DNA of 64,000 nucleotides from Phallusia mammillata (GCA_003260075.1 QLIY01000034.1:167312-231311); one strand, 5' to 3'. Positions 1 through 18,393 are shown, counted from the stretch's first letter. Made by a program: numbers and translations. The notes: generated by a model from the letters alone, not told the origin.

Positions 1-57
1 TGGAATACATCTTAAGAGTTGAATTTTAGACAAAGGAAACCAAAGAAGATGACAACA

Positions 58-2300
58 TTACTGACCATTGTGACTGGGTGAGGCTTGGGATGATTCCTTT
101 GACTTTGTTGGGCTTAAGTTTGAACCCGATTCACTTCTAAATTCACTTGTAGAAAATGTTTCAGGGGTCCCAGGATCATCAGGTACAAATTCCTGATAGC
201 AAATACCAAATAACAAAAATAAACACTGCAGAAGACTGACACTATACCACCAATGAACCAAGTATTTTGTTGTTACAAATAAACAATGACAAAAATACTC
301 AATACGTTATTGCCATTATAAGGTTTGAAAGATGGATATGTACAGTAATTGTAACTATCGAACAAATCACTATTAGTAAGAAGGCCACCAAAAAATAAAA
401 TATTTTGTCAGGGTATGAAAACTTACCTTCAGAACCTCAATGACTGAACCAAATGCTTCAGCATAATGATTCATTGAAGGGGCAAGTTTTGCATCCAATG
501 GGACTGAAATAATCTCCTTGCGAAGTTGGGAAAAGGTCAAGAGGAGATCCTTGTCTTTTTCTATCCTTTCCTGCGAAGTTTAAGTTTCGCGATGATCAAT
601 GACTACCATGTTGATTGTTTTACTTAAAGAATTTTAATCAACAATTAAAAACATAACTGCAAGAAAACTTATGTAAAAGTCCTATAGTAGAGTGGTTCTA
701 TGATTAGTTTATAATTGAAGAAAAAAACTTACTTGTAACACAGAAACCAGTCTTGGTAGTTGGGCATAATGAAGGGTAGGTTCAATGACATTTAGTACGG
801 CTTTGTTTTTGTACAACCGATCCTACAAAAAAGAATCCAATAAAATCATAAATTACACAGACACATTCTCCAGCTTTTATTTTTCAAATAGCTTTATGAA
901 GTGAAATACCCATAATATGTAACTGAAGGGATTTTCTTACTTGTATGTTTGAGGAAGTCAGTTGCATCAACCTCTGGTGATTGCATTGTGAAGGTAGGTC
1001 CAAAGTAGCGCTCCTGTCAGACTTTGTAGAATCAAACGAATTAAACAGACTTGACATTTTGCCAACAGGTGACACTGGCGACATTTCAGGTTCTTGTTCT
1101 GAAAGGCTACGATTTGTGCGGTGTAGTTTTTGCATTGATTTTTTGCAATTGGAGATCATACGATCAAGTTCCACTTTTAGTGCTGCTGACATAGGCATAA
1201 GTTCACTTCTAATTTCCTCTTCACCTATGGGTGTTGTTTCGACTTCCACCATTCCATGTTCACCAAGTCCTTCCAGTGCTCGATTTAAACACCTTCTTCG
1301 GTGACGAAGCATTTTTAATATGGCCACCCCATCAACATATGCAATGACCTTGATTTTGTAAAAATTACTGATATTATTTGGTTACTGATATATTTTGTGT
1401 TGATAGCTCATAGGCCTAAATTCAAACCTTCAGCAAATTTTTGCATTGTCCTGATTGTCTTTCCCAATCCTTAAGCTTGGGCAAGTCTTTGGATAAACTT
1501 CGAGCATAGAGCTTCACTATTTGCATTACTAAGCGACCAAGAGGCAGAATTTCAGTAGGAAACTTTTTTGGCTTCTGTTAAAATTTTGCAAATGTTTGAG
1601 TTGGATTCTACAACAATTATTTCACTTAGAAAACTTACGGCTAAAAATATTCGTGAATAAAGGTTATGGATGATACATAAAGTGTGAGGTAATCCGTCAA
1701 TAAACATGTCAATTGGAAACTCCGGGTAGATCTTGTTTAGTGTAGCATCTGACAAATTGTTGATCAAATCTGCTACTTCCTTATTTTCGTTCTTTTCATA
1801 ATACAAAGCAATTTTCCGAAGTGCATATCCAGGATCATAGTCTTGTACTCGGAGACTGGGATTTTGTCTGAAATTTCAAACTCATATATAAATCACAGTA
1901 CACCAGGCCCATTAAAGGCGCAAACCAGTCAGTCACCAAGCATTCCCACATGGCAAGGCTAGAAAAATCTAGCCATCGGTGGGATTATACAGTCATGTGC
2001 CATCTGCATAGACGCTTTACGGCTGTCCCCAGTTATAAATTTGTGTTCATCTAAACTTATTTATTAATGTTCTGTTTATGTATGTATTTAATTTAAGCTA
2101 TGAATTTAAAGTACACAACACAACAAAATTACATTTTCATGATTTGTTTTTGTTACAATTACTTACACAGGTCCATCTTGAACAGTAGACACGTTATTCC
2201 ATCTCAGTTTTGAACTTGACCTTGAATTGTCCCTTCGCATTCTTGAAGGTGGCCGGATGTTATTATTTCCGGGTGCTAACTGTTCCCCCAACGTACTCAT
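58..2300 (-). CDS. Unrecognised 7-exon gene, 428-aa helical protein
   Basis: Seven exons join in one frame: 2167-2300, 1639-1867, 1428-1574, 941-1348, 733-822, 427-570 and 58-192 (stop TAA at 58-60). Every intron is GT-AG. The start ATG at 2300 has an in-frame TAA seven codons upstream, so the N-terminus is firm. The first 45 residues are basic and Ser/Arg-rich, probably disordered. Residues about 50-185 are predicted mostly helical and hydrophobic-patterned (DYDPGYALRKIALYY, LPLGRLVMQIVKLYARSL). Residues about 185-255 carry a basic patch (LRHRRR) followed by acidic helix, and about 260-300 are a Ser/Pro linker. A last helical block, EKDKDLLLTF to VIEVLK, precedes a Ser-rich tail. There is no signal peptide or membrane segment. 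I do not recognise the family; a cytosolic or cytoskeletal scaffold is possible, but that is a guess. The weakest call is the acceptor at 1349, which lacks a strong pyrimidine tract. Confidence 0.85.
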
Positions 2301-3179
2301 AATGGCTTCACAGTGTAATTACTAACATACAGCTAAACCAATGAATTTTCATGATGAGGAACTAAATACAAAATGGGATGGTTATTTTATTCATAGCAAT
2401 CTACAAAATGTCCCAGTTTTGCCATAAATCCCAAAATTGCTGATCTTTTTTCTGCCAAGGATAATCAATTTAATCAAGCTCTGTTGTAATCTTTGATTTA
2501 AGTCATTTGGCATTTTTTGATACGTAATTTTATTTATCCTCTTTCAAACAGTCTGTTCACCTCATTATTCAGTCTCTAACGGACGCCGCAATATAATTTT
2601 AACGTATGTTCCTGTACCAGCAAAGTAGTATGTTTAACCGGATACGATTCGACGTACGGACAAATCGCAAACACCTCAGAATGACTCAAACCCTTTGTAC
2701 AACGCAACGCTTTAAGCCAACTTCAAATATTGTCACCAAGGACCGCACGCCAAATTTACACTACCTTGTGGTAACTGAAAATTTTATATGTTGCCACTTA
2801 GGGGCGGTGAAACAAAATACCTTTGACAACGGTCCAACATTTTTTCTCGTATTTAAGTTACCTTTTTGACATTATAGCTGTTGTTGTTTAATTCTTCATT
2901 AAATTGTAATTTCGTACTCTTGCCGTATCCCCTAAACACAATTGTTTGCGAAAAAAAGGCAAGATCAAATGCAAATGGGCAAAAAATCATATAATCGGTT
3001 TGATTTTTTGACATTGTTGTCCAAAATTTGTTACAATTGTCGCTTATGCGGCATTTGGATGAGATGAAATACACTCCAGGTTGTGAACTGAGAAAAATCT
3101 TCCTTCTTCGGTTTGTAATGCCCAAAGAAACGCTTGATCCCGCCATTGCTTTTTGCGTGCACATCATAGTGGAAATGTG
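2301..3179. other. Intergenic: upstream of the 428-aa gene, downstream of membrane-protein copy A
   Basis: This stretch must hold the promoter of the minus-strand gene ending at 2300 and the 3' UTR of copy A. I see no exon with splice signals, no clear TATA box and no repeat. The short ORFs at 2606-2869 (plus) and 2853-3167 (minus) have no splice context or recognisable protein and are not called. Confidence 0.5.
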
Positions 3180-5117
3180 TTATTTAGGTATTGCGTAAGT
3201 TGGGTATTTGCGACGAATAATGCCTTGCAGTTCAAGAGGCACAGGAACATCCAAGTACTCAGGTCTGTCCGGAACAATAGCGTGTTGGTAGAAATCGCCA
3301 ACACGTAAAATGCCGTCATAGCTGCCTGAGAAAAAGTTAAATAAAACATACAAAACGTTGTCCATAAATAGCCTAATGCAAAATTCAACATTTTTATACC
3401 GCTTATGGAGCTGAGATCTGAAGTGCAATTTATTCTGTACAGTTCCTTAAGGCGTGTGAGAACCACCTCATCTAAAAGAATCTGAAATTGGCCGTAAAAC
3501 GACAATGATGTATCAAGAAAATCCATGCCGTACCACAAGCAAGCTGGTAACATTGTTGCGTAATTCCAAACTGTTGTACATCTGGTCTGTAACAAAATAC
3601 ACAAAAAAATAAGCCAGGTATTTCATACAATTATAACCTTAATTATGTGGTACCAATACTTAAGCATTTATTGGAAATATACCGTTTTAAATAGGCGTTA
3701 GTGCTCGTTGTACTGCTTACCGAAAATTAGAATCCCTTGAGTACTGAAAACGACGAGAAATATGTAACAAAGGGTGATCTAAATCTAGATCGCAATGTCG
3801 ACACTATACTCTGCACAACAAATTACGGCAGTGAATTGATACGCATACTTACCGTAAAGTGACCTTCTGGCTCTTCTTTAGTATCACTTACGTAGCCATT
3901 TCCCAGGCTCATTCCTCGCCCCATAAACGCAAAATTGAGCTAGAGAGTAAATAATGAAATTAGCGAGAAAGTTGATCTTGGCAGCGAAAGTAAAAAGGTA
4001 ATTGGTGCACAATATGTGTTCCAGATCAAAAAAAAACTTTTTTAAATCTTTTTTTAACCCTTTGTAAGCCCTAAGGACACCCTTTCATAAAACAAATAGA
4101 TGCATACTGATACAAATACAGTAATTCTCGCTTGAACCGGATTTTGTTAATCCGAAGTGCGAAATGTATGTGGTATGTAACGTGGTAAAGCTTTAACTAA
4201 TCCACATCCGTTAATCTGGACCTTCGCCAAATACAAACATTTTTTTTGTGGTCAAAATGGGTTCGGTTTAACCGAGGTTTACTGTAGATTACTTAAGTTG
4301 AAGTTATGAGATCCACGAACCAGTATCGACATTTTGTCGGGATTGTACTTGGTGGGTGTCTTATAGGTGCACGACAAATTAAACTTTATGGTGTTCCCTA
4401 AAGTTGTAAAGACTTTGCCTGGAGGAAGGTATACATATGGTACCGCTTCTGGTCTCACCTGAAACAAAGGAATTGCATTAGCGTCAACTAACTGGTTGCA
4501 ACGTTTAATACGATAGTTTTTTCTTAAATTACCGGTGGTTTTTAACCTTCTTTATACCGCGACCCAGTTTAGCAACCAAATGCAACTTGCGATTCAAGAA
4601 TTTCGAATTTTTCATTATTACAAGAACAAACTCTCACTTTGGGCAAAGAGAAAGGGTCTAAGCTTGGTGTTCTGTTCGGTTTTGATACACAAATTATGCT
4701 GTTGCACCACACTGATACGCGCCACATGGTGTAAGCAATCATGTATTGTCCAATTTTTATGTCTGTTTTAACGGTCTCTTGCGCTATGACTCTTGCATGT
4801 AGTGATGTAATAAGCATTTGTTTTTATTAAAATGGACATACAGTGGTTTGAACGTTTTATTGCAGGGGTGGGCAACCTTTGTTACTGTAGGGCCATATAT
4901 AAATGTCAAAATTGGATCGCGGGCCGCACATAGCAATCACACAAAGTGATTTTGCTTGGTTTCTTACCAAATATGCTTAACTACAAGTATAATTCGTATT
5001 TGATTCTAGCCACATTTTGCTGCCCACCCCTGTTTTATTGCTTTTAGATGTTTTCATTTAGTTATTGCTTGTAAACATTTACGTTTTATTGTTTATCAAA
5101 GGTCTTCGCGACACCCC

Positions 5118-5175
<58 letters not shown>

Positions 5176-8100
5176 ACGCCCACGGGGGTCGCGACCCCCA
5201 GGTTGAAAACCACTGTATCAAAGTATTATGGTATTTAAGTGCCATACCCTCTTTAAATCAGCTTGCAATCTGCATTTTATTTCGTAAACATTCGACACAA
5301 TTTGTCAAATTTCTTGGTTAAACGCAAATTTTTTCTCGATCTATGTGTAAAGTTTGTAACTTGTCTTGTAAGTGCAATTATTCAACTGTTATTCGAAACA
5401 CGCAACTATTTTAGGGTATTAAATACGTACGAAAAGTGTTTGTTCTCCTGTTTGTTAATAGAATACAAGTTTAGGTATACAGGGTTTTGACTTATCATTA
5501 AAAATTACAAAGAAATTGCAAAAAATTGTTAGCTTTTCCGTTTGGTATCAAAGTTATGCAATGTCATAATTGGTTTGGCTTTTTGGATACGCAAGCTAAA
5601 AAAAAAACTCAACTGTAGGAAACCAGGGTGCTGTAGTGGTAGTAACAACAAGTTTTGGTTGATCTGTCAATATTGTCGTAACTGCTACCTGCAAACAATA
5701 ACAACAATAACGGACTCTATATAAACATGAGAAATTGACAATTTCTTGTTATCGTAAAAAATGTTATTATGCCTGATTATTTTGTTATTGTTGCCAGGTG
5801 CTGAGAGAAAACTTCAAATAATACAAAGATTATTAACCTTGTTTGCGTCCTAAGCATTTCACAAAGCAAAGACTTAATAATTTCTTGTACAAACACACAT
5901 TGATTAAATTTGCTTTCTTTTTTTCCTCCAACGCAAATGAATTTTCCCCTGGTTTACAACCTATGGTGGAATTGTCTGTAGCAAAAAGAACTAATTCGTC
6001 TATTGTGTCAAACATTCAGTAGAAATTATAATTTCTTCGAGAATATTGAAGGAACTGAGTATATGGGCATCTCACGAGCAAAACGAAGATATGGTAACAT
6101 GGTAAAAAAAACTATTCCAATTAAAACGGTCCAATCGGTCATCACCCCTGCCCTAGTGGTTTTGTGAAATGATCGTGTAGCCAGCTGACCCGCAGACTTT
6201 AGATTTTGCAATACTGCCTAAATGTATTTAATCCGTTCGGAAATAGATTAAATATTAGACCAACTAGGACCATGTGATTAATTGTCAAAAACAAGCACGT
6301 TTACAGTACTTACCGTAACTGCCGAAATCAAAATCACCAAAATTATGATCCACATAATTCTTCTATTTCGAACAGCTGAAGGTGAAGATGCTGCAACTGA
6401 AGTATTCGGTTATTTGGGTTTAGAATTGACTAACTGTAGCACAGGATGTAAATCTACCCTTAATTGGTAATTTTTGAACTATAAAAGAACCATACGCTTT
6501 GACATGAAACATGATTTTTTTAGCTGGTTTTGGTATTTAATGTTTTTGCAAACGCAGCGTGGTTCCTGTCTCTATCTGGCGTTTTTAGGGTAAAACAGGA
6601 CTTTTGCAAAAGTTGGATTTTTTTGAAACTTTTCCAGGCCTTAAAAATACAAATTTAAATTCCTTAACTTTTCCAGGTTTTCCATACCCGCGGGAACCTT
6701 GTAAAATGGCCCGAAGGCAGTTTGTAACATCACTGATAATACTGTAAGTATCAATGCCTTCGTTATTGCGCAAACTAAGCTTTTCTGTTGATAATTGTAA
6801 TTGAGTGGAGATTCTGTTATTTTCAAAACACAATTTCGCTATTTGACAGCAGCACGATCTGACTTTAAACAATGTTGCACTATTCTGGTCCAAGGCGCTT
6901 GGCGGACCACATTTTATGACTACACTGCATTGGGGCTTTGTAACCTATGTGCTCCCCGGATGATACTTTTAGTTATCCGGCCGGTCGTGAAAAAAGTTTG
7001 ATGACCATTATATAGTATCAATAAAACAGACGCTATGAGTAAATATTTTAATTACCCAATAATATCAGGAACATTTGGCTTACTTTCTGCTGCACTATAT
7101 TCCACTTCGATTTCTAAATGTTTCATTATAGCATCCATGTTTTTTCTTCCAACCCTGTTTCTTAAGAAATCTTTACTGCTTATTTTCTTTGTTGCTTCAA
7201 GCAGTTTTTTATCGGATTCGTCCGGCATTGAGCTTGCCATAAACGAAAGCTGACTTATACGTTTAGGGGGCTTCATACCTGCGATATAAACACCACCCAA
7301 TGTCATTTTGCTTTGCATCTAAAACATCCAGTATCGCTTGGTTTGTGTGGTTATAGTGTGATTGGATAAGGGTAAACAAAATCATTAGTGCACACGACAA
7401 ATATTTTACTTAAAGACGCGGTTCCCAACCTTTCTGGTGCCGTGACCCTGTAATAACATTTGCCAAGTTGCTGTGACCCGAAGGATATAATTAGTATAGG
7501 CTATAGGTGTATATTAAAATTGACTTTTTTATTTTTCTCAACAATAAAGTGGTCCATGAGTTTATTTTGTTGGGGTTAGTGGTCCATGGCCTAAAACAAG
7601 TTGGGAACCATGCCTTAGGCGACCCCAGGCAAATTGTCAGGCGACCCCAACTGGTTGGAAANGGGGGGGGAGTTTACAGCAATTACCTGCTCTTAATCGC
7701 GAGCTTTTGAAGTAATGACACTAAAACCAGGCATACTTAGGGCTTTGATAAGCTGTAATATCTTACATACGAAACTAAAGTAAAACAGCAATTAGTAAAG
7801 AAATGAATAATAACATATTAAAAACAAGACAGATAAAAAGTTAAAACCTTTAAACTTTTGTAACTCTTTTACAGGGTAGTCTTCCAACACAATAGGTTCT
7901 GGATTTTTTGGATTTGGCTCGAAACCGTAATCCACACTTTTCGAATCATCCCAAAATAGTGATTTTCTCAATGCTTCTTCGTGGACGATTGGTTGACTTG
8001 TGCATCCTAAATAATATTTAATACTAATGCGAAATTACTGTTATAAATGTCCCATATAACTCTTAAATAAGCCTTACTTGTTAGAGGATGTAGAACTTTT

Positions 8101-8255
8101 TGAATAGTTTCTTCTTGGTGTCGATTTTTGCCTTCAACATCCTGTATAATTTCAAGCAGTTGATTACCGCGTTGTAGATTTTGTTCAGACTCGGCTGATC
8201 TTTCCTTTTTCTGATCCTTGTCCTTATTTCCCCCCTTACTTTTCTTCAAAGCCAT
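3180..8255 (-). CDS. Single-pass membrane protein, tandem copy A (415 aa, 9 exons)
   Basis: Exons: 8078-8255, 7848-8006, 7084-7278, 6314-6396, 5614-5688, 4321-4458, 3853-3939, 3400-3586 and 3180-3325 (stop TAA at 3180-3182). Phases agree throughout. The N-terminus (MALKKSKGGNKDKDQKKERS) is strongly basic and probably cytoplasmic, followed by soluble helical segments encoded by exons 2-3. Exon 4 encodes an Arg-Arg pair and one transmembrane segment (IMWIIILVILISAVTVAV, about residues 190-207), giving a likely type II topology. The outer part begins with a Thr-rich stalk ending APWFPT. It has two N-glycosylation sequons (NLS, NCT), a few Cys residues and a well-conserved core around LPACLWYGMDF and SLSFYGQ. 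I do not recognise the family. Two introns need unusual donors (GTTGAG after exon 5, GTTCGT after exon 6), but both are shared with copy B. Intron transposons: 4863-5032 and 5100-5215. Confidence 0.88.
4863..5032. mobile_element. hAT-type MITE in intron of copy A
   Basis: This 170-bp non-coding element starts CAGGGGTGGGCAACCTTT and ends with the inverted TGCCCACCCCTG. It is flanked by a perfect 8-bp target duplication TTTTATTG (4855-4862 and 5033-5040). Eight-base duplications and CAGGGG-type ends are the hAT superfamily signature. Confidence 0.85.
5100..5215. repeat. hAT fragment containing a 54-base poly-C run
   Basis: The right end reads GGTTGAAAACCACTG, the inverted form of a common hAT terminus, preceded by GGGGGTCGCGACCCCC. 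A pure run of C occupies 5121-5174. The left terminus is not recognisable, so this is a fragment. The exact C count is unlikely to be reliable. Confidence 0.6.
7417..7670. repeat. Degenerate hAT-like insertion with N gap
   Basis: GGTTCCCAACC near 7420 is answered by the inverted GTTGGGAACC near 7600, with GTGACCC-type interior sequence typical of these non-coding hATs. A second short remnant (repeated GGCGACCCCA) follows and ends in an N at 7662 beside a G run. I see no convincing target duplication. Confidence 0.5.
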
Positions 8256-8280
8256 AACGTAGTTGACAGCAAGTTAAAGA

Positions 8281-8335
8281 CGTAGCGTAGCCTGTTCTGT
8301 ACAGCAGTCCATTGTTGTATGACTGTGACGTATTT
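8281..8335 (-). promoter_or_regulatory. Conserved promoter-proximal block of copy A
   Basis: The block begins about 26 bp upstream of the copy A start codon and is nearly identical to the one at 15534-15588 upstream of copy B, while sequence on either side diverges. It contains CTGTACAGCAGTCCATTG and ACTGTGACGTAT on the plus strand: a CRE half-site (TGACGT) and a SOX-like CATTGTT. Its position suggests core promoter or 5' UTR. The transcription start is not determined. Confidence 0.6.
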
Positions 8336-9757
8336 CGTTTTGTTTCTGTGAATGCTGAAAAAAATACTATTGAAAAATAGATCAGTATTTTGTTCGAAAA
8401 CTAGTCCCTGTTTACAAAAAACTAAAGAGTTATCACTTTTTTACAGGTAGGTGGTATAATGTCCAGAAATTTCTAATAACTGCGCTATTTACAATGCTAA
8501 CAATCCGGAACATTTTTTGTATACAATAGGCTGCAGAAAAATCAAAAAAAGTTTAGGTGATAGTTTTTACTGAAAACCAGTTGTATCAAGCCACATTTTC
8601 AGTAAGAGACCTTTTAACACAATGAATAACTTTATTCGAGTTAGCACTACAAAGACTTGGTCCTTGCTGACGAAATGACCCGATTACAAAGCCTTAATTT
8701 TTTTGCAATACTTCATCATTTTCGGATGTATGATGGCTCATTTTGTTTTGCCTCATGCTGGGTGCTCCAAAATTCTGGGAAATGGGCATTAAATCCAGAG
8801 CTCTTTTATGATTTTGCCCAATAACATCATACTAATTAGCTGGAGTTTTACAATAAGTATGTGAATGTTTAAGGTTGGCACTATGGCGCCTCGGAAATGT
8901 TCCCAATTTAAAATGGATCTTGCTACTATAATATACCTGTGTTTGCAGCTTGGTTCTCCGTCGATTTGGGCCTTACGACCCCTAGTTCCACAAGACAAAG
9001 TGTGTCCTTGCACCACTACCATTTTTAAACTTACCCGCAAAAAGAAAAAGCTTCCGTTTCGTTACAACGTAACGCTATGAGGCAACTTAAAATACTGTAA
9101 ATATACACTACCTTGTTGCTGGTCTTACCAGACAGGTTTCTGGGCTTTGGCACGCTTGGCCCCGTGCGAAAAGCGTGCGCGTAATCAGCGCATTTCGATG
9201 CAGTTTTGTGGCGCTTTTCACTGTGTTGACCGTTTAAGGCTATAGCAAAACCTAAATGCAGACTTTGTTATATTATTAAGTGTTTTATCTTATGGGTTCA
9301 ATTCAATATAAGATTGGGCATCAAATGTAATATTCTTTGGAAATCTGAGTATGACCTGTTTCAATAAATCGTATATTGTTACGTGAATTAATTGGCAAAT
9401 GTGTTTATGGTGTGTGAAATGAAGTAAATCAAACCGGATCTGTATTTCTTTAGACCTGAAGGCTTCAAGTGGACAAAATCAAGTTTGGAGACCACATTGT
9501 TCTTGGAATAAGCACAATTGTTTGGAAAAGAAAAGACAAGATTTATTCAAATGGAAAAACAATTATCGGTAAAGAGGCATTTGGATAACAATGAAATACA
9601 TTTCCAGGTTGAAAAGTGACAAATGTCTTTCATCTTCAGTTTGTGATCCTCATGACGATCTCACCATTGCTTCATGCACATCAGAAACAATGATGATCTC
9701 ACCATTGCTTCATGCACATCACGATCATGGAAATGGTAATGATTGAAAATGTGTTAT
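8336..9757. other. Intergenic between tandem copies A and B
   Basis: This stretch holds the upstream region of copy A and the 3' region of copy B. A near-direct repeat of about 37 bp (GATGATCTCACCATTGCTTC type, near 9650-9722) sits just downstream of the copy B stop. The rest is AT-rich sequence with no supported exon. Confidence 0.5.
9542..9547 (-). terminator. Candidate polyadenylation signal of copy B
   Basis: AATAAA on the minus strand, about 210 bases past the copy B stop codon. The position is plausible, but the hexamer is common in AT-rich DNA. Confidence 0.35.
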
Positions 9758-15507
<5,750 letters not shown>

Positions 15508-15533
15508 AGCCTAATTGACGACAACTCAAACAT

Positions 15534-15588
15534 GTAGCGTAGCCTGTTCTGTACAGCAGTCCATTGTTGTGTGACTGTGACGTATTCT
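15534..15588 (-). promoter_or_regulatory. Conserved promoter-proximal block of copy B
   Basis: Counterpart of 8281-8335: GTAGCGTAGCCTGTTCTG, CAGTCCATTGTTGT and GACTGTGACGTATT occur in the same order, about 27 bp upstream of the start codon. It is the best-conserved non-coding stretch between the two copies. Confidence 0.6.
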
Positions 15589-18214
15589 TTTTGTTTCTAT
15601 GAATTTAATTGCTGTAAAATATATTGTTTAATACTGTAATAACCTCTTGCGGAAAACAAATCCTTGTTTTTATAAACTATCGAGTTCTAAAGTTTTTAGA
15701 GCTCTAATAGGTGATACTGTGTAAAAAATTTACTAACACATGCGTAAAATTTACTGATTGAACAGCTGCTTTGCTTGTGTTGTTAATGCTTAGCTCGTGT
15801 TGTTAAGTTTTCTCAACTAAAGTTAATTTTACAATGTCGTTCAATATGTTGTTTTGTTTTTAGCGATGTTGTGAACTTGAATTAGACCAGTTGATGAGTT
15901 TTACAGGGTCGTGTATCAAGCTAAATATTCGATGAAAGGACAAAAAAATTACTAAGTTCACATCCTAGATATATCTTTTTAGGGCTTACCAACCACAAAT
16001 ATTCGGGCCTTGTTGACTAAATCACTCTACTACAATACTTTTCTCATGTGTGAAAGGTAACGTGTTTTTGCTTCATGCTTGTGTTCCGAAATGCTGGTAA
16101 ATCTTACAAAGACAGTTGCGAAATGTGGTTAACAGGCATGCAGACTTGATGAGCGTTTTGTAATACAATATTGACACTGTTATATATTCTCATCAGTGTC
16201 ATCACACGGAATTCACTGAAATCGTGAGATAAGCTTTGGTGGCATGTTCAAAGTTATCTCTACCCCGTCTCGGAAATGCACCAATCTTCCCAAATCTATC
16301 CGTATCTTGCCATTGAACTAACATAGGTATAGCCGTGTAGTTCGTTCTGGGTCGAGTGACTCGACTCGAGTCGAACCTTTGAGGATTGTGGCCACGATTT
16401 AGCAATGTTTTAAACATGTTTAATGATTGCAAAAACGAAACAATGCTTTCCGCTTTACAGTTTACAAATAAAATAACCAGAACCACAACATGCAATCTCA
16501 GTAAGATAAATCATAAATCCAACAGAAGGAATCGAATCGAAATGTCTAACTACCACGGCCGCATCCGCAGGACAAAGCGTGATGTTTTTCAACATTTGCC
16601 CTGGGTGGTCGCGGTATTTTAAAACTCTTTTTATGATTGGATTTCATGAGTGGGTTCCAAAAATTCCAGCAACATCTGGCTATACTCATCGGTACGACGT
16701 TAAAATTTATGTCTTCTTCTAGATTCTAGAATCACGCAGTTAATAATTGCCCAGACGCTGTGAAAGAGATGGAGACTTTACAGAACAACATACCTGGATG
16801 ATATAAAATGTGGTGCAATAATAAACTCGTTTGCCCAAGTTAGTTTTTTTCAGAAGGTCTCACTTGTTTTTGCTTTAAAAAACGCCACAGGTTTCCAATT
16901 CCTATGTTAATCCCATAAACCTGTGGCTTTATCGAAAAAAGAAACCTTAAGAACAAGACAAACCTACAAAAGGTGTTGCTATTGACGGCATGCCACATTT
17001 GTTACATTGAGTCTTATTACAAAAAATAATTATTTTCGTGAAGAACAGTAAAACCATGGGTTGTTTACTAGTAATCTACAAGCAGGGTTGTCATACCGTC
17101 CTTCCTTCTTAGATTTACTCATATTTTTAACGGCAATGTCTTAGAAAAACATATTGTCTTGATTTCTAAGAAATGTCTTTGTTTTTGACTTGAGTCCTTA
17201 TTTTGTTTTATTATTAACAATTACAAGTCCAATCTCTGCTGTAAGCCAAAGTAAACCTAGACCTGAGCTGTCGTGAGATGCACGAAGTATTTTTTACGAG
17301 CAAGGTTGCTGGAACAGATTGTTTCTGGCCAAAAATATGGCATGTGATATGCCATGACTCGTGCAAATGCAAACATTTATGATACAGCGTTTTTTTGTTT
17401 CGTAAAAATTTTTTTTTCGGTTGTCTTAAATGTGGGTTTCATGTTAAGGTATAAGTTATCTGTGGTCAAACTGTTTTACATTTGTTGGATCAGAGATTAC
17501 TAACTGCTTAAGCAGTCTCTGGTTGCTTAGTAGTCGCTGGTTGGATCAAAACAACCTATTGAAACAATTAGATGTACAAACATTTATACACAATGCAAAG
17601 TATCATCAAACGGTTGGTGCGCTTACAAAAGTTGAAAGTCGTATAACTTTCAGTAATAAATAGATCTTGCATCACAGTTGTAAAAAATTGCGGAAAACTA
17701 CATCGACCTTGCAAATACTTTTGCGCAGTGCCCAAATAATTAGAATTAATCTCCTGTAATTGACCACAAATTACTTTGTGACGTTACAACTAAATGCTCA
17801 CCCAGCAACCATACTATAGCTATTTATAATCAGGACTGTGTGCCAAAAATATCACAAAACAGTAATAATTTGGACATACATTTATTGTATTTGATCGGCA
17901 ACTTAAAACATCTTCATTTAAAAAATACTGTTTCCTCCGATTCGTGCTGTCTTCGTATTTGGCGTTGATTGGATTTCTTTGACTAGCTGTTTCATACAGT
18001 TAATCAATTACAACAGAAAATACTGCAGCTGGTCTAATCATTGATGAATTTCTAATGGCTTATCTACAAAAGTTTAAAATTTGTAGGGTAGATATGGTAG
18101 AAATGGTCTAAACCTTTTGCCCAAAATTTTTTTTTATTTTTAGTAAAAATAAAACAAACTTTCAGGGGTTTTACTTGACATTATAATACCTTTGTTGCTA
18201 TGTCTCCTCTTCTT
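15589..18214. other. Intergenic, no gene seen
   Basis: AT-rich DNA without a supported exon. A hairpin (GCCACAGGTTT at 16884-16894 with its inverted partner at 16917-16927) and a 12-bp palindrome CGACTCGAGTCG near 16362 are the only structures noted. The ORFs at 16202-16495 and 16386-16622 overlap on opposite strands and look random. Confidence 0.5.
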
Positions 18215-18301
18215 CTAGTCCATTTTAACACACGTTGGCGAATTGTTTTTGTTTAGACCTAACCGTTTCTTGGCTTCAGGATTTTTCTCTCGGCAGTTCA
18301 T
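18215..18301 (-). other. Possible short first exon or relic (28 codons) below orphan promoter block
   Basis: An ATG at 18301 opens a 28-codon Lys/Asn-rich reading frame about 50 bp downstream (minus strand) of the third copy of the promoter block. Like the N-termini of copies A and B it is strongly basic (KNPEAKKRLGLNKNN), but it does not align with them. It may be the remnant or first exon of another gene, or chance. Confidence 0.2.
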
Positions 18302-18350
18302 TGTACAGATCGAGTTTAACAGTTCATTGAACTACAACTAAAACGGAGGC

Positions 18351-18393
18351 CTGTACAGTGCTGCAGTCAATTGTGACGCAACTGTGACGTCTA
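18351..18393 (-). promoter_or_regulatory. Third, orphan copy of the membrane-gene promoter block
   Basis: CTGTACAG, GCAGTC, ATTGT and ACTGTGACGT appear in the same order and similar spacing as in 8281-8335 and 15534-15588. No third copy of the 9-exon gene is visible below it. It could be a relic of a larger tandem array or convergent binding-site arrangement. Confidence 0.4.

Noticed and set aside
1905-2040. Possible SINE in the first intron of the 428-aa gene
   Set aside because: CCATTAAAGGCG resembles short stretches near 19735, but I found no A/B boxes, tail or alignable second copy.
16355-16380. Palindrome CGACTCGAGTCG and neighbouring TCGAG repeats
   Set aside because: A simple short palindrome without flanking duplication or second copy; too little to call.
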